A stretch of 64,000 nt of DNA from an uncultured Bacteroidales bacterium (GTDB taxonomy: Bacteria; Bacteroidota; Bacteroidia; Bacteroidales; Paludibacteraceae). The notes below the pieces were generated by a model. It saw nothing but the letters and a program-made list of their open reading frames with translations. It had not been told where the DNA came from and searched no databases. The stretch lies in assembly GCA_934667275.1 (NCBI GenBank), contig CAKULK010000004.1, positions 62,001 to 126,000 of the forward strand. The letters run 5' to 3'. A program made the position numbers and the translations under genes. Positions 9,949 to 19,199 of this stretch are shown here, piece by piece; the first letter of the stretch is position 1, and each line of letters begins with the position of its first letter.

Positions 9949-10890
9949 ATGTCAAAAGTAACCGTTGTAGGCGCAGGTAACGTGGGTGCTACGTGCGCAA
10001 ATGTGTTGGCTGTAAAGAAAGTAGCCAGCGAAGTTGTATTGATTGATATCAAAGAGGGCGTTGCCGAAGGCAAGGCTATGGACATCATGCAGACGGCTCA
10101 ACTGCTGGGCTTCGATACTGTAGTAAAAGGTGTTACCAATGATTATGCACAGACTGCCAACTCCGATGTAGTGGTTATCACCAGCGGTCTGCCCCGCAAA
10201 CCGGGTATGACCCGCGAGGAACTCATCGGCGTAAACGCAGGTATCGTAAAGAGCGTTGCCAAACAGGTGCTCACCTACTCGCCGAATGCTATCCTCATCG
10301 TGGTATCGAACCCGATGGATACGATGGCTTACCTGACGCTCAAATCGCTCGGCTTGCCGCGCAACCGCGTCATCGGTATGGGTGGTGCGCTTGACAGCAG
10401 CCGCTTCAAATACTTCCTCAGCCAGAAACTCGGTTGCAATGCCAACGAGGTAGAGGGCTTCGTTATCGGCGGTCACGGCGATACGACTATGATTCCTATG
10501 GCTCGCTTCGCTACCTACAAAGGTATGCCTGTTCTCAATTTCCTCAGCGAGGCTGACCTCGACGAAATTGTACACAGCACGATGGTAGGCGGTGCTACAC
10601 TGACCGGTCTGCTCGGCACGAGCGCATGGATGGCTCCAGGTGCCAGCGCAGCCAGCGTGGTGGATAGCATCATCAACGACCAGAAGAAACTCATCCCCTG
10701 CTCGGCTTACCTTGAGGGCGAGTACGGATACAAAGACATCACCATCGGTGTTCCCTGTATCATCGGCAAGAACGGTATCGAGAAGATTGTTGAGTTGCCG
10801 CTCAACGACAAGGAGAAAGAACTCTATGCTGCCAGCGAGGCTGCCGTAGCAAAGACCACTGGTGTTCTTCACGAGATTAACGCTATCTAA
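9949..10890 (+). CDS. mdh: Malate dehydrogenase
   Basis: NAD-dependent interconversion of malate and oxaloacetate in the cytoplasm; in Bacteroidales it commonly serves the reductive branch to fumarate and succinate. It has 313 aa, the usual length of the LDH-like MDH class. The Rossmann motif GAGNVG is at residues 8-13, the substrate-binding arginines are in PRKPGMTR (R83, R89), and the catalytic His is H176 in GGHGDT. It is a single gene with its own strong promoter and a bidirectional terminator behind it. Confidence 0.95.
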   Translation: MSKVTVVGAGNVGATCANVLAVKKVASEVVLIDIKEGVAEGKAMDIMQTAQLLGFDTVVKGVTNDYAQTANSDVVVITSGLPRKPGMTREELIGVNAGIVKSVAKQVLTYSPNAILIVVSNPMDTMAYLTLKSLGLPRNRVIGMGGALDSSRFKYFLSQKLGCNANEVEGFVIGGHGDTTMIPMARFATYKGMPVLNFLSEADLDEIVHSTMVGGATLTGLLGTSAWMAPGASAASVVDSIINDQKKLIPCSAYLEGEYGYKDITIGVPCIIGKNGIEKIVELPLNDKEKELYAASEAAVAKTTGVLHEINAI

Positions 10891-10913
10891 AAGAGTTGAT
10901 ACCTACAAAAATC

Positions 10914-10948
10914 AAAAGAGACTATCCTTGTTTTAGATAGTCTCTTTT
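10914..10948. terminator. Bidirectional terminator between mdh and plsC
   Basis: A 13-bp perfect stem (AAAAGAGACTATC pairing with GATAGTCTCTTTT) with a 9-nt loop. A-tracts and T-tracts flank both sides, so it can end transcription from mdh and from the converging plsC. Confidence 0.85.
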
Positions 10949-10968
10949 GTTTTACTCTTGTGTACAAA

Positions 10969-11700
10969 TTACTCTATTCCATCTGCCACGCGTTCACGCA
11001 CATAAGCAATCGCAGCATTAGCATCCACTTTAGAAGTCTCCTTATCGATGAATTGACCTAAATCTATCGGTTTTCCTACGTGCATTGCGATATGAGAATG
11101 CAAGCGGACATAGAATTTATCTCGGGGCATGGCTTCATAGCAACCAGTCAGCGAAATAGGAATGATAGGTAAGTGTAAATCCAAGGCTACTTGAAAGGCC
11201 CCCCGCTTGAAACGCCCCATTTCACCGGTCTTAGTTCGTGTACCCTCAGGAAAAATCACCGTTGATACACCGTTTTGCAACTCTGACTCAATCTCCTTGA
11301 TGCTATGTAGTGCCGCTATGGGATTACTACGGTCCACAAAGATATGTCCAGCCACCTTGCAGGCAAATCCCACAAACGGAATACGTCTCAATTCTTTCTT
11401 CATCAACCATTTGAAAGTAACAGGCAACCAACCATAAATAGCAAAAACATCAAGAAAAGACTGATGGTTGCTGACAAAAACATAGGACTGCCCCTTCTGT
11501 ATATTTTCCGTTCCACTTACACTGATAGGCACTAACAGCAAGCGAATAATACTGCGCGACCAAAACACCTGCACTGCATGAGGAACTGGACCATTCTTCC
11601 ATAGGAAACAGATAATGGTAGTAAATGCAGTAAAAAGTGTAATGACCAATATCAACGGAATGGCTATCAAATATTGATAGATAATATAGAAATATTTCAT
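10969..11700 (-). CDS. plsC: 1-acyl-sn-glycerol-3-phosphate acyltransferase
   Basis: Adds the second acyl chain to lysophosphatidic acid in phospholipid synthesis at the inner membrane. It has 243 aa from the ATG at 11700; longer in-frame readings run back into the upstream kinase gene and are not needed. An N-terminal membrane helix precedes the acyltransferase motifs: NHQSFLD (HX4D), a basic lipid-contact region, and FPEGTRTKTG. It starts 11 bp after the PfkB kinase and is probably cotranscribed with it. Confidence 0.9.
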   Translation of the reverse strand: MKYFYIIYQYLIAIPLILVITLFTAFTTIICFLWKNGPVPHAVQVFWSRSIIRLLLVPISVSGTENIQKGQSYVFVSNHQSFLDVFAIYGWLPVTFKWLMKKELRRIPFVGFACKVAGHIFVDRSNPIAALHSIKEIESELQNGVSTVIFPEGTRTKTGEMGRFKRGAFQVALDLHLPIIPISLTGCYEAMPRDKFYVRLHSHIAMHVGKPIDLGQFIDKETSKVDANAAIAYVRERVADGIE

Positions 11701-11711
11701 AATTACGTTGA

Positions 11712-12704
11712 TTATAATTTCATCATAAAGCCACGGTAGAGGGCGCAGATGCGGCGAATCTCGTCCCATGTCTCCTCGGGCAACTTGGTTCCGACGATCT
11801 CAACGACACGTCCGGCAGCAATAGTGCCGATTTCACCGCAACGGCGGAGGTCAAATCCATCGGACAAAGCATGAAGAAATCCACCGGCATAGAGGTCACC
11901 GGCACCGGTGGAATCGAGGCAAGCCGTGGTGATGGCACCGATATGATAGCGCTGACTGCCCTGCTGCACATAGGAGCCGCGTTTGCCGACTTTGACGACC
12001 GCAATGTCGCACTGCGCAGCAATCTTCGCCACGGACTCTTCGGGGTTGAGGTGGGTGTAGGCAAAAGACTCGTCCTCGTTAGCAAAAACGATGTCCACGT
12101 ACTGGCGAATCATCTCTTTGAGGAAAAGGTGGCTCTCGTTGACCACGTTGTAACTTGCCAAATCAAGCGAGACCATGCAGCCCTGCTCCTTGGCGGTGCG
12201 GAGTGCCTTCTCGATGAGAGCGTGGTCCTGCACCATATAGCCCTCGATGTGGAAGATGTCATAGCCCGTGAAAGCTTCTTTACGAATATCGTCCGCAGTG
12301 AGGTCTGCCGAGGCACCGAGGTAGGTGCACATAGTGCGCTCACCGTCGGGGGTGATGAGCACAATGCAACAGCCCGACATGAGAGAAGAGGTGAGCAAGA
12401 GGGGGGTGACACCGTTTTTAACGAGGTCCTCGCGGTAAAAATCGCCGACTTCATCGTTGCCGACCTTGCCGATGAAAGCGGCTTTTCCGCCCAGTTGGGC
12501 AATGGTAGAGACGGTGTTGGACGAACTGCCACCCGTGACGAGGTGTTTGCGGACCGATATGAAACGGTTTTGCAAGTCTTCCGCCTGCTTCATATCGATG
12601 AGGTTCATACTCCCCTTCGGGAAGCCGATTTCGCGGAGGTCATCTTCAGAAACCTGCAGTAAAATGTCCGTCAGGGCGTTGCCCAAGCCTAATACTTTTC
12701 TCAT
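11712..12704 (-). CDS. PfkB-family carbohydrate/nucleoside kinase
   Basis: A ribokinase-fold kinase that phosphorylates a sugar or nucleoside with ATP. It has 330 aa. The first PfkB signature is GGSSSNTVSTIAQLGG, and the second is DSTGAGD at residues 264-270 with Asp270 as catalytic base. The overall look (GLGNALTDIL start, GERTMCTYLGAS) fits the adenosine-kinase-like branch common in Bacteroidales, but the substrate cannot be fixed from sequence alone. It is the first gene of a two-gene leftward unit with plsC. Confidence 0.88.
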   Translation of the reverse strand: MRKVLGLGNALTDILLQVSEDDLREIGFPKGSMNLIDMKQAEDLQNRFISVRKHLVTGGSSSNTVSTIAQLGGKAAFIGKVGNDEVGDFYREDLVKNGVTPLLLTSSLMSGCCIVLITPDGERTMCTYLGASADLTADDIRKEAFTGYDIFHIEGYMVQDHALIEKALRTAKEQGCMVSLDLASYNVVNESHLFLKEMIRQYVDIVFANEDESFAYTHLNPEESVAKIAAQCDIAVVKVGKRGSYVQQGSQRYHIGAITTACLDSTGAGDLYAGGFLHALSDGFDLRRCGEIGTIAAGRVVEIVGTKLPEETWDEIRRICALYRGFMMKL

Positions 12705-12728
12705 TTTTATATAGGTTATTGACTAAAA

Positions 12729-12750
12729 AAACGGGGCTTGCGCACCCCTT
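12729..12750 (-). terminator. Terminator-like hairpin in the leader of the PfkB gene
   Basis: Read leftward, GGGG(T)-loop-(G)CCCC is followed at once by seven T. It lies between the putative promoter (-7 box at 12767-12774) and the start codon at 12704. No leftward gene lies upstream that it could terminate, so it may act as an attenuator of the PfkB-plsC unit. Confidence 0.4.
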
Positions 12751-12766
12751 TCACCAAAAATTTCTG

Positions 12767-12774
12767 CAAAGATA
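12767..12774 (-). promoter_or_regulatory. -7 box of the PfkB-plsC promoter
   Basis: Leftward TATCTTTG is an exact TAnnTTTG match about 63 bp before the start codon. Upstream at -33 there is only a T-run, not a clear TTTG. It lies back to back with the tRNA-Asn promoter. Confidence 0.5.
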
Positions 12775-12795
12775 ATGATTTTTTTCGGTAAAAAA

Positions 12796-12826
12796 TTTGT
12801 CATATCAAAAAAAAGCAGTAATTTTG
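12796..12826 (+). promoter_or_regulatory. Promoter of tRNA-Asn
   Basis: TTTG (12796-12799), 19 bp, TAATTTTG (12819-12826), again within AAAAGCAGTAATTTTGCA. It lies 46 bp before the mature tRNA. Confidence 0.75.
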
Positions 12827-12872
12827 CAGCCGCAATGGAGAGAGGTAGTCTCGTGAAATTGTAGAAAATATT

Positions 12873-12946
12873 GCTTCCTTAGCTCAGTCGGTTAGAGCAT
12901 CTGACTGTTAATCAGGGGGTCCTAGGTTCAAGTCCTAGAGGGAGCG
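12873..12946 (+). tRNA. tRNA-Asn (GTT)
   Basis: A 74-nt cloverleaf: acceptor GCTTCCT/AGGGAGC with one G-T pair, D-stem GCTC/GAGC, and anticodon GTT at 12907-12909 in the loop CTGTTAA. The T-stem is CTAGG/CCTAG with loop TTCAAGT. CCA is not encoded. It has its own promoter and terminator, so it is a monocistronic tRNA gene. Confidence 0.97.
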
Positions 12947-12947
12947 C

Positions 12948-12985
12948 AAGTGTGACGGCAACAAGGTCGTCACACTTTTTTTTGA
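12948..12985 (+). terminator. Terminator of tRNA-Asn
   Basis: A 10-bp stem (AAGTGTGACG with CGTCACACTT) and a 10-nt loop followed by a run of T. It starts one base after the tRNA discriminator base. Confidence 0.88.
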
Positions 12986-13000
12986 AAAAAAATACGTGGT

Positions 13001-13032
13001 CTTGCAGATGTGGGTGAATTGTTGTACCTTTG
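13001..13032 (+). promoter_or_regulatory. Promoter of the mreB operon
   Basis: CTTG (13001-13004), 20 bp, TACCTTTG (13025-13032). A small hairpin (ACACC...GGTGT, 13054-13070) lies in the roughly 75-nt leader before mreB. Confidence 0.7.
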
Positions 13033-13115
13033 CATAATTTTATAGACAACAAGACACCAGACTTAGGTGTAGACAGATAACTAACTACGACAATAATACT
13101 AAAAACGACGAAGGA

Positions 13116-14135
13116 ATGGGACTTTTTTCATTCACACAAGAGATTGCGATTGACTTGGGAACAGCTAATACCATTATCATTTGTGACGACAAGGTGGTGG
13201 TGGACGAACCATCGGTTGTTGCCATCAACACTGCCGACAACAAGATGGTGGCGGTGGGACGTAAGGCCCAACAGATGATTGGAAAGGGTGGTGCACTAAT
13301 ACGCACGATTCGTCCGTTACGCGATGGTGTAATAGCCGATTTCTATGCCTGTGAGATGATGATTCGTGGTATGATAAAAATGATACCGAAGCAGAACAAA
13401 TTGTTCACCCCGAGCATTCGTATGGTGGTTTGTATCCCATCTGGTAGTACCGAGGTGGAGATACGTGCCGTACGCGACAGTTCAGAGCACGCAGGCGGGC
13501 GCGATGTATATATGATATACGAGCCAATGGCTGCTGCAATAGGTATGGGCATCGATGTGGAAAGTCCCGAGGGATGTATGGTGGTGGATATAGGTGGCGG
13601 TACGACGGAGATTGCAGTGATTTCACTCGGTGGAATCGTGGCAAACAAGTCCATCAAGACGGCAGGCGATGACTTGAACTTGGACATTGTAGAGTATATG
13701 AGCCGTATGCACAACCTGAAGATTGACGAACCGACGGCTGAGCGCATAAAGATAGCAGTGGGTTCGGCATTGCCCGAATTGGAGGACGCGCCTGAAGACT
13801 ACGTGGTGATAGGGCCGAACAAGGTGACTGCATTGCCGATGAATGTGCCCGTCAGTTACCAGGAGATAGCACACTGCCTAGAGAAGAGCATTGCGAAGAT
13901 AGAGAACGCCGTGCTGCAAGCACTAGAGGCGACGCCGCCTGAGTTGTACGCCGACATCGTCAAACGTGGGATATACCTGACCGGCGGCGGTGCCCTGCTA
14001 CATGGGCTGAGCAAACGACTGAGCGACAAGATAACCATTCCGTTCCACGTAGCCGAAGACCCGCTGCACGCCGTGGCAAGAGGTACAGGCATAGCACTGA
14101 AGAATGTAAATAATTTCGGATTCCTGATTCGATAA
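13116..14135 (+). CDS. mreB: Rod shape-determining protein MreB
   Basis: A bacterial actin that polymerises under the inner membrane and guides lateral wall synthesis. It has 339 aa with the full actin-fold motifs: phosphate 1 IAIDLGTANT, phosphate 2 VVDIGGGTTEIAVIS and the adenosine motif LTGGGALLHGL. The N-terminal MGLFSFTQE suits a membrane-binding amphipathic segment. It heads the mreB-mreC-mreD-mrdA-rodA cluster; mreC starts directly after its stop. An intact set implies a rod or ovoid cell shape. Confidence 0.96.
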   Translation: MGLFSFTQEIAIDLGTANTIIICDDKVVVDEPSVVAINTADNKMVAVGRKAQQMIGKGGALIRTIRPLRDGVIADFYACEMMIRGMIKMIPKQNKLFTPSIRMVVCIPSGSTEVEIRAVRDSSEHAGGRDVYMIYEPMAAAIGMGIDVESPEGCMVVDIGGGTTEIAVISLGGIVANKSIKTAGDDLNLDIVEYMSRMHNLKIDEPTAERIKIAVGSALPELEDAPEDYVVIGPNKVTALPMNVPVSYQEIAHCLEKSIAKIENAVLQALEATPPELYADIVKRGIYLTGGGALLHGLSKRLSDKITIPFHVAEDPLHAVARGTGIALKNVNNFGFLIR

Positions 14136-14981
14136 ATGAGAAACCTGCTACAGTTTCTGACACGTTATAGCAACTTCCTAATATGCATCATATTGGAAGT
14201 TGTTGCGTTTATACTGATAGTGACCACACACGGATACCAGCAGAGCGCGGTGTGGTCGTCGGCAAACAGAGTGGTGGCAGGCATACAGGAAGTGAACAGT
14301 ACGATAGGGGACTATTTTCATCTGCGCTCGGAGAATGAGCAGTTGGCAGAGGAAAATGCTATGCTGCGTCGTATGCTGACTGAGCAAGCCAATGAGGTGG
14401 AAAGGGCAGTGGAGCATGACAGCCAGTATTTGTATGCACATCTGGATATGGAGTATATGCCTGCCAAAGTGATAGGCATGAGTACCAACAAGCAGCATAA
14501 CTACTTAACAATCAACAAGGGAACACGTGACGGCATTGCCATAGATATGGGCGTGATATGCCGTGATGGCGTGGTGGGGATAGTGAGTGCCGTGAGTGAG
14601 AAGTATGCTTTGGTAGTGCCGCTGATACACACGCAGATGAATGTGAGTTGCGAACTCAAGAAGAATGGTTATGCGGGCGGCACACAATGGAACGGACGCA
14701 ACTACAGGTATGTGCAGATGACTGATATTTCGCGTCATGTCGCTGTGAATGAGGGAGATACAGTTGTAACAAGCGGACTGACACCCGTGTTCCCCGAGGG
14801 GATTATGATTGGTGTGGTGGAAAAGACTGAGTTGGGTGACGGCGACAACTATCACCGCACAACGCTACGATTGAGCACGGATTACAGGGCACTGAAATAT
14901 GTGCAGGTGATTCATAACCGGGCTTCGGGTTTGAACAGAAACGCAGAAAGTGAGACGCTATGGAGTGGATTAGGCAAATAG
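14136..14981 (+). CDS. mreC: Rod shape-determining protein MreC
   Basis: A bitopic inner-membrane protein linking MreB to the elongation machinery. One N-terminal helix (FLICIILEVVAFILIV) is followed by a coiled coil (SENEQLAEENAMLRRML) and the two-lobed periplasmic beta domain (GTRDGIAIDMGVICRDGVVG, GDTVVTSGLTPVFPEGIMIG). It has 281 aa, normal for the family. Its 3' end overlaps mreD by 22 bp. Confidence 0.94.
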   Translation: MRNLLQFLTRYSNFLICIILEVVAFILIVTTHGYQQSAVWSSANRVVAGIQEVNSTIGDYFHLRSENEQLAEENAMLRRMLTEQANEVERAVEHDSQYLYAHLDMEYMPAKVIGMSTNKQHNYLTINKGTRDGIAIDMGVICRDGVVGIVSAVSEKYALVVPLIHTQMNVSCELKKNGYAGGTQWNGRNYRYVQMTDISRHVAVNEGDTVVTSGLTPVFPEGIMIGVVEKTELGDGDNYHRTTLRLSTDYRALKYVQVIHNRASGLNRNAESETLWSGLGK

Positions 14982-15451
14982 GACGATTGGTGCTGCTGTT
15001 GGCGTTGCAGGTGCTGCTGTTCAATCACTTGCAGATAGCATGGTTGGGGTTCCCGATGGTGTACGTGCTGTTCCCCATCAACCTGCCTGCGCAGTTGCCA
15101 CGATGGTGGGAGATGCTGATTGGCTTTGTGGTCGGGTTGCTGATGGACGTATGGTTCAACTCGCTGGGTGTGCATATCGCCGCCTGTGTGGCGATTAGTT
15201 TTCTACGCCCGTTGCTACTGGGGAATCTGGTGCAGGAGATTGAGCGCGTGAAAGACAATGTTTGCAGCCGTAGTATCGGGCGCGTGGAGTACATCAAATG
15301 TGCTGTTATATTAGTAGTTATCCACCATTTCATCGTGTTCTCGCTGGAAGCGTGGAGCCTGCAAAACTGGTGGATAGTACTGCTACAAACCGTGGTGAGC
15401 AGCGTGATGACACTGGCGGTAATATTGGGGTATGACTTTCTGAGAAAATAA
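14960..15451 (+). CDS. mreD: Rod shape-determining protein MreD
   Basis: A small polytopic membrane protein of the elongasome, 163 aa with about five hydrophobic helices. The conserved segment GFVVGLLMDVWFNSLGVH (family G-L-x-D-x-x-x-x-x-x-G-x-H) is present near residues 50-70. The gene overlaps mreC and is followed two bases later by the PBP2 gene. Confidence 0.9.
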   Translation: MEWIRQIGRLVLLLALQVLLFNHLQIAWLGFPMVYVLFPINLPAQLPRWWEMLIGFVVGLLMDVWFNSLGVHIAACVAISFLRPLLLGNLVQEIERVKDNVCSRSIGRVEYIKCAVILVVIHHFIVFSLEAWSLQNWWIVLLQTVVSSVMTLAVILGYDFLRK

Positions 15452-15453
15452 GA

Positions 15454-17286
15454 ATGCTCAACGACCCTTTCTATAAGCGCAAGTATGTGATTGGCGGCAT
15501 TGCGGTAGCGGTGGTGCTGGTGTATATTGTGCGCTTGTTCTTCTTGCAGGTGATTGACCAGTCTACCCAAGAAAAGGCAGAAAACAACGCCCAATTGCGG
15601 CAGGTGATATATCCGTCGCGGGGATTGATATACGACAGAAACGGAGAGTTGTTGGTTGCCAATCAGCCCATTTACGAGGTGACGATGGTGGTGAAAGAGA
15701 TGGGGCAGGATTTCGATACATTGGGTTTCTGCACAGCCCTGCATATTGACAGAGAGGCATTTGAGGTGCATATGCGGGATATGACAGACCGCCGTAAGAA
15801 TCGCGGGTATTCCCGATTCACGCCGCAGGTATTCATGGAACAACTGGACAAGGAAGAGGTGGCTCAACTGCAGCAAGAGCAATATAAATATGCTGGTGTG
15901 AGTATCCGCTGCCGTACGCTACGCGACTACACCTACCCGATTGCGTCACACGTATTGGGAAGTGTGGGCGAAGTGAATCAAAACGACCTTGAACGTGACA
16001 GGTATTATGCTGTTGGCGACTACGCAGGACGCGATGGAATCGAGCGAACCTACGAAAAACAATTGCGCGGAGAAAAGGGAGTGGAGGTGCTGATGCGCGA
16101 CTCACGAGGGAGGATACAAGGACCATATAAGGAGGGTCGTCTGGACCGTGAAGCAAAAGCAGGCACCGATTTGTACCTCAGCATTGACCGCAAAGCACAA
16201 CAGTTGGCAGAGGAATTGCTGTGTGGCAAAGTGGGGAGCGTGGTTGCCATTGAGCCAAAGACAGGGGAAATCCTTGTGATGGCAAGTGCGCCCAACTGGA
16301 ATCCCGGCACTTTGGTGGGCAAAGAGCGTTCAGCCAATTACCAGCAATTGGCATCTGACCCGAACAAACCATTGATAAACCGTGCGACACAGGCGCAGTA
16401 TTCACCAGGGTCGACGTTCAAGACTTTGCAGGCATTAGTGGGATTGCAAGAGAAAGCCATCACCCCACGGACACTGTATCCGTGCAACGGAAAGCAATCA
16501 TCGCCTATCAAGTGTACACACAGCCATGGCAATCTTGTGGATTTGGAAGAGGGCATTGAGCAGAGTTGCAATCCGTACTTCTGGGCGATGTTCCGTGACC
16601 TACTGCAACGTGACGGATATGCCGATGGAAACGTGCTTTTTAAGCAAAACTACACCACTTGGCGCGATGATATTCTGAGTTTCGGATTAGGGCAGCGGTT
16701 CGAGGATACCGATGTCAGTGAGCAGGCTGCAGGATATGTACCCACCGTGGAACTATACAATAAAATATACGGTTCCAAGGGGTGGAAAGCTATAACCATT
16801 CGCTCTTTGGCTATCGGGCAGGGAGAGATATTGGTGACGCCCCTGCAACTCGCCAATCAAGCGGCAGCCATAGCCAATAAAGGGTACTATATCACCCCTC
16901 ATTTGAATAGAAACGACTCGATGAAATCGCACATACATAGCACTTCGGTGGATTCTGCATACTTCGATGTGGTGCAGACAGGTATGGCGCGCGTAATGAG
17001 CAACGGTACAGGCAGGTGGTACAATGTGGAGAACCTGCAGATGTGTGGCAAAACGGGAACTGTAGAGAATGTGCATGGCAAGGATCATGCCCTGTTCATC
17101 GGCTTTGCGCCAAAGGATGACCCGAAGATTGCCATTGCCGTGGCAGTGGAGAATGCGGGCTTCGGTGCCACATGGGCATGCCCTATCGGGAGTCTCATTA
17201 TGGAGCAGTATTTGACCTATGAAATCAAGCGAAAGTCCTTGTATGAACGCATTGCAAATGCCAATTTGATAGACACACATGAGTAA
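15454..17286 (+). CDS. mrdA: Penicillin-binding protein 2 (elongation transpeptidase)
   Basis: A class B penicillin-binding protein that cross-links lateral-wall peptidoglycan together with RodA. It has 610 aa: one N-terminal membrane helix (IAVAVVLVYIVRLFFLQVI), a dimerisation domain beginning near RQVIYPSRGLIYDRNG, and the transpeptidase domain. The active-site motifs are S320-T-F-K323 (SPGSTFK), SCN in EQSCNPYFW, and K533-T-G (CGKTGTVEN). It overlaps rodA by 8 bp. Confidence 0.95.
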   Translation: MLNDPFYKRKYVIGGIAVAVVLVYIVRLFFLQVIDQSTQEKAENNAQLRQVIYPSRGLIYDRNGELLVANQPIYEVTMVVKEMGQDFDTLGFCTALHIDREAFEVHMRDMTDRRKNRGYSRFTPQVFMEQLDKEEVAQLQQEQYKYAGVSIRCRTLRDYTYPIASHVLGSVGEVNQNDLERDRYYAVGDYAGRDGIERTYEKQLRGEKGVEVLMRDSRGRIQGPYKEGRLDREAKAGTDLYLSIDRKAQQLAEELLCGKVGSVVAIEPKTGEILVMASAPNWNPGTLVGKERSANYQQLASDPNKPLINRATQAQYSPGSTFKTLQALVGLQEKAITPRTLYPCNGKQSSPIKCTHSHGNLVDLEEGIEQSCNPYFWAMFRDLLQRDGYADGNVLFKQNYTTWRDDILSFGLGQRFEDTDVSEQAAGYVPTVELYNKIYGSKGWKAITIRSLAIGQGEILVTPLQLANQAAAIANKGYYITPHLNRNDSMKSHIHSTSVDSAYFDVVQTGMARVMSNGTGRWYNVENLQMCGKTGTVENVHGKDHALFIGFAPKDDPKIAIAVAVENAGFGATWACPIGSLIMEQYLTYEIKRKSLYERIANANLIDTHE

Positions 17287-18736
17287 GAATCGTAGTATCA
17301 TATCGGGCATTGACTGGTGGACAATACTATTGTTCCTCGTGATTGCGCTATTTGGTTGGATGAATATCTACGGTGCAGGCTATTCATTTGACCAAACAAG
17401 CATTTGGGACTTCTCCAACCGCGCCGGTAAACAACTGGTGTGGCTAGCAACGGCATTGGTATTGGGCGTGGCGATAATGATGATAGACGAGAAGACATAC
17501 GATGTACTCGCCTATATCTTATATGGCGTGATGCTTATCTTGTTGATAATCACTCCCGTACTGGCACATGATGTGAAAGGTTCTTACTCATGGATTACAC
17601 TCGGTCCCATCAGTTTGCAACCTGCCGAATTTGCAAAATGTGTCACAGCATTGGCAGTGGCAAAATACATGGGACGCTATGAGTACCGATTGCGAGATTG
17701 GCGTGATTTAATCGTGCCTTTGGCTCTAATAGGGGTGCCTATGGTGATTATCATGGTGGCACAACGAGAAACAGGTTCGGCGTTGGTTTTTCTCTCTTTT
17801 CTGTTGGTTTTCTACCGGCAAGGCATGTCGGGGTACGTACTGCTGTTCGGGATTGTGAGCGTGGTATTGTTCCTGATAGTGATATACTTTGGCGGTACAC
17901 CACTGCCATTAGGCGCAGGCAATGTGGGCAGTTTGGTGAGCACATTGCTGATAGAAACCATTGTGTTGGGACTTCTATTTGTAAAGGAAAAGAACATCAG
18001 AGCCGCCATCTTTGTAGCCGGAGGCATAGCACTCATATATGGAATAAGCACATTCCTCTGCATTTGGTTTCCGATAGACTTTAAGTGGGTGGGAATCATC
18101 AGTTTAGCCTATACGGCCGGATACTTGATAGTGGTCGCAGTAGTAACTCGGCGCAACAAATTATGGTGGCTAATCGGGTTCACATTGGTGGAGTTGGCAC
18201 TCTGTCAAGGTTGCGACTTTGCTTTTCAGAAGATTTTGCAGCCCCACCAACGCATTCGTATTGAGGTATTGCTTGGCATGAAGGATGACCCTACAGGTGC
18301 AGGCTATAATGTAAATCAATCGCTTATCGCGATTGGGTCCGGGCAGTTCGGAGGAAAAGGTTACCTGCAAGGCACTCAAACCAAACTGCGTTTTGTGCCT
18401 GAGCAAGACACAGATTTTATCTTCTGTACAGTGGGCGAAGAATGGGGATTTGTTGGTTCTGCGGGATTACTATTGCTCTACTTGGCATTGATACTCAGAA
18501 TCATCCATCTTGCTGAAAGACAACGAGATAAGTTCAGTATGCTATACGCTTATGCGGTGGCAAGTATCCTGACCTTTCACGTAACCATCAACATTGGCAT
18601 GGTCTTGGGACTATTGCCCGTGATAGGTATTCCCCTACCCTTTTTCAGTTACGGCGGCTCGTCTCTGTGGGGTTTCACCATCTTGTTGGCTATTCTGCTG
18701 CGCTTAGATGCAGCGCGCGTAAATAAACTGCAATAG
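17279..18736 (+). CDS. rodA: Peptidoglycan glycosyltransferase RodA
   Basis: A SEDS-family polymerase that makes glycan strands in the elongasome with PBP2. It has 485 aa and about ten membrane helices. Family blocks include SYSWITLGPISLQPAEFAK, where the Trp, Pro, Glu and Phe are typical, the long extracellular loop, and PLPFFSYGGSSLWGF near the C-terminus. It is longer than the E. coli protein (370 aa) because of extra membrane segments in the middle, as in other Bacteroidota. Confidence 0.94.
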   Translation: MSKNRSIISGIDWWTILLFLVIALFGWMNIYGAGYSFDQTSIWDFSNRAGKQLVWLATALVLGVAIMMIDEKTYDVLAYILYGVMLILLIITPVLAHDVKGSYSWITLGPISLQPAEFAKCVTALAVAKYMGRYEYRLRDWRDLIVPLALIGVPMVIIMVAQRETGSALVFLSFLLVFYRQGMSGYVLLFGIVSVVLFLIVIYFGGTPLPLGAGNVGSLVSTLLIETIVLGLLFVKEKNIRAAIFVAGGIALIYGISTFLCIWFPIDFKWVGIISLAYTAGYLIVVAVVTRRNKLWWLIGFTLVELALCQGCDFAFQKILQPHQRIRIEVLLGMKDDPTGAGYNVNQSLIAIGSGQFGGKGYLQGTQTKLRFVPEQDTDFIFCTVGEEWGFVGSAGLLLLYLALILRIIHLAERQRDKFSMLYAYAVASILTFHVTINIGMVLGLLPVIGIPLPFFSYGGSSLWGFTILLAILLRLDAARVNKLQ

Positions 18737-18738
18737 AC

Positions 18739-19179
18739 ATGGCAGAACACAACACCATCGGGCAGCAAGGCGAGAAGATAGCCGCTGAAATCATGCGTAA
18801 GAAGGGCTTCCGTGTGGTAGAAACCAATTGGCGTTTTGGTCATTTGGAGATGGATATCATTGCTACCAACAAGAAAGAGATTGCCTTTGTAGAGGTAAAG
18901 ACCCGCACCTCCACTTTTGGCAACAAACGCCCTGAAGAGTATGTGGACTTGACAAAAAAGAAACGTATGACAGCGGCTGCCAATGCGTATATCAAAATGA
19001 ATGGCATAGAACTTGCACCACGTTTTGATGTGATAGGTATTCTGCTAAATGCCGACACACATGAGGTGGAGAGCGTGAACCATATCGAAGACGCTTTTCA
19101 GCCTCCTATGCGGACAATCGGACGGAATAGTTTCAATGGTCAAAACCGTTGGCACCACAGAAGAAATGTGATTCGATAA
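18739..19179 (+). CDS. YraN-family putative endonuclease (UPF0102)
   Basis: A 146-aa cytoplasmic protein of the restriction-endonuclease-like fold. The YraN signature is complete: GEKIAAEIMRKKGFRVVETNWR, then GHLEMDIIATNKKEIAFVEVKTR, with the PD-ExK-like E...D...EVK residues. The biochemical role of the family is unclear; a nuclease or a genetic-competence function has been suggested. It lies 2 bp after rodA and 20 bp before mnmG, so it is probably part of the same transcript. Confidence 0.88.
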   Translation: MAEHNTIGQQGEKIAAEIMRKKGFRVVETNWRFGHLEMDIIATNKKEIAFVEVKTRTSTFGNKRPEEYVDLTKKKRMTAAANAYIKMNGIELAPRFDVIGILLNADTHEVESVNHIEDAFQPPMRTIGRNSFNGQNRWHHRRNVIR

Positions 19180-19199
19180 ACATATAACAGATTGATTAT

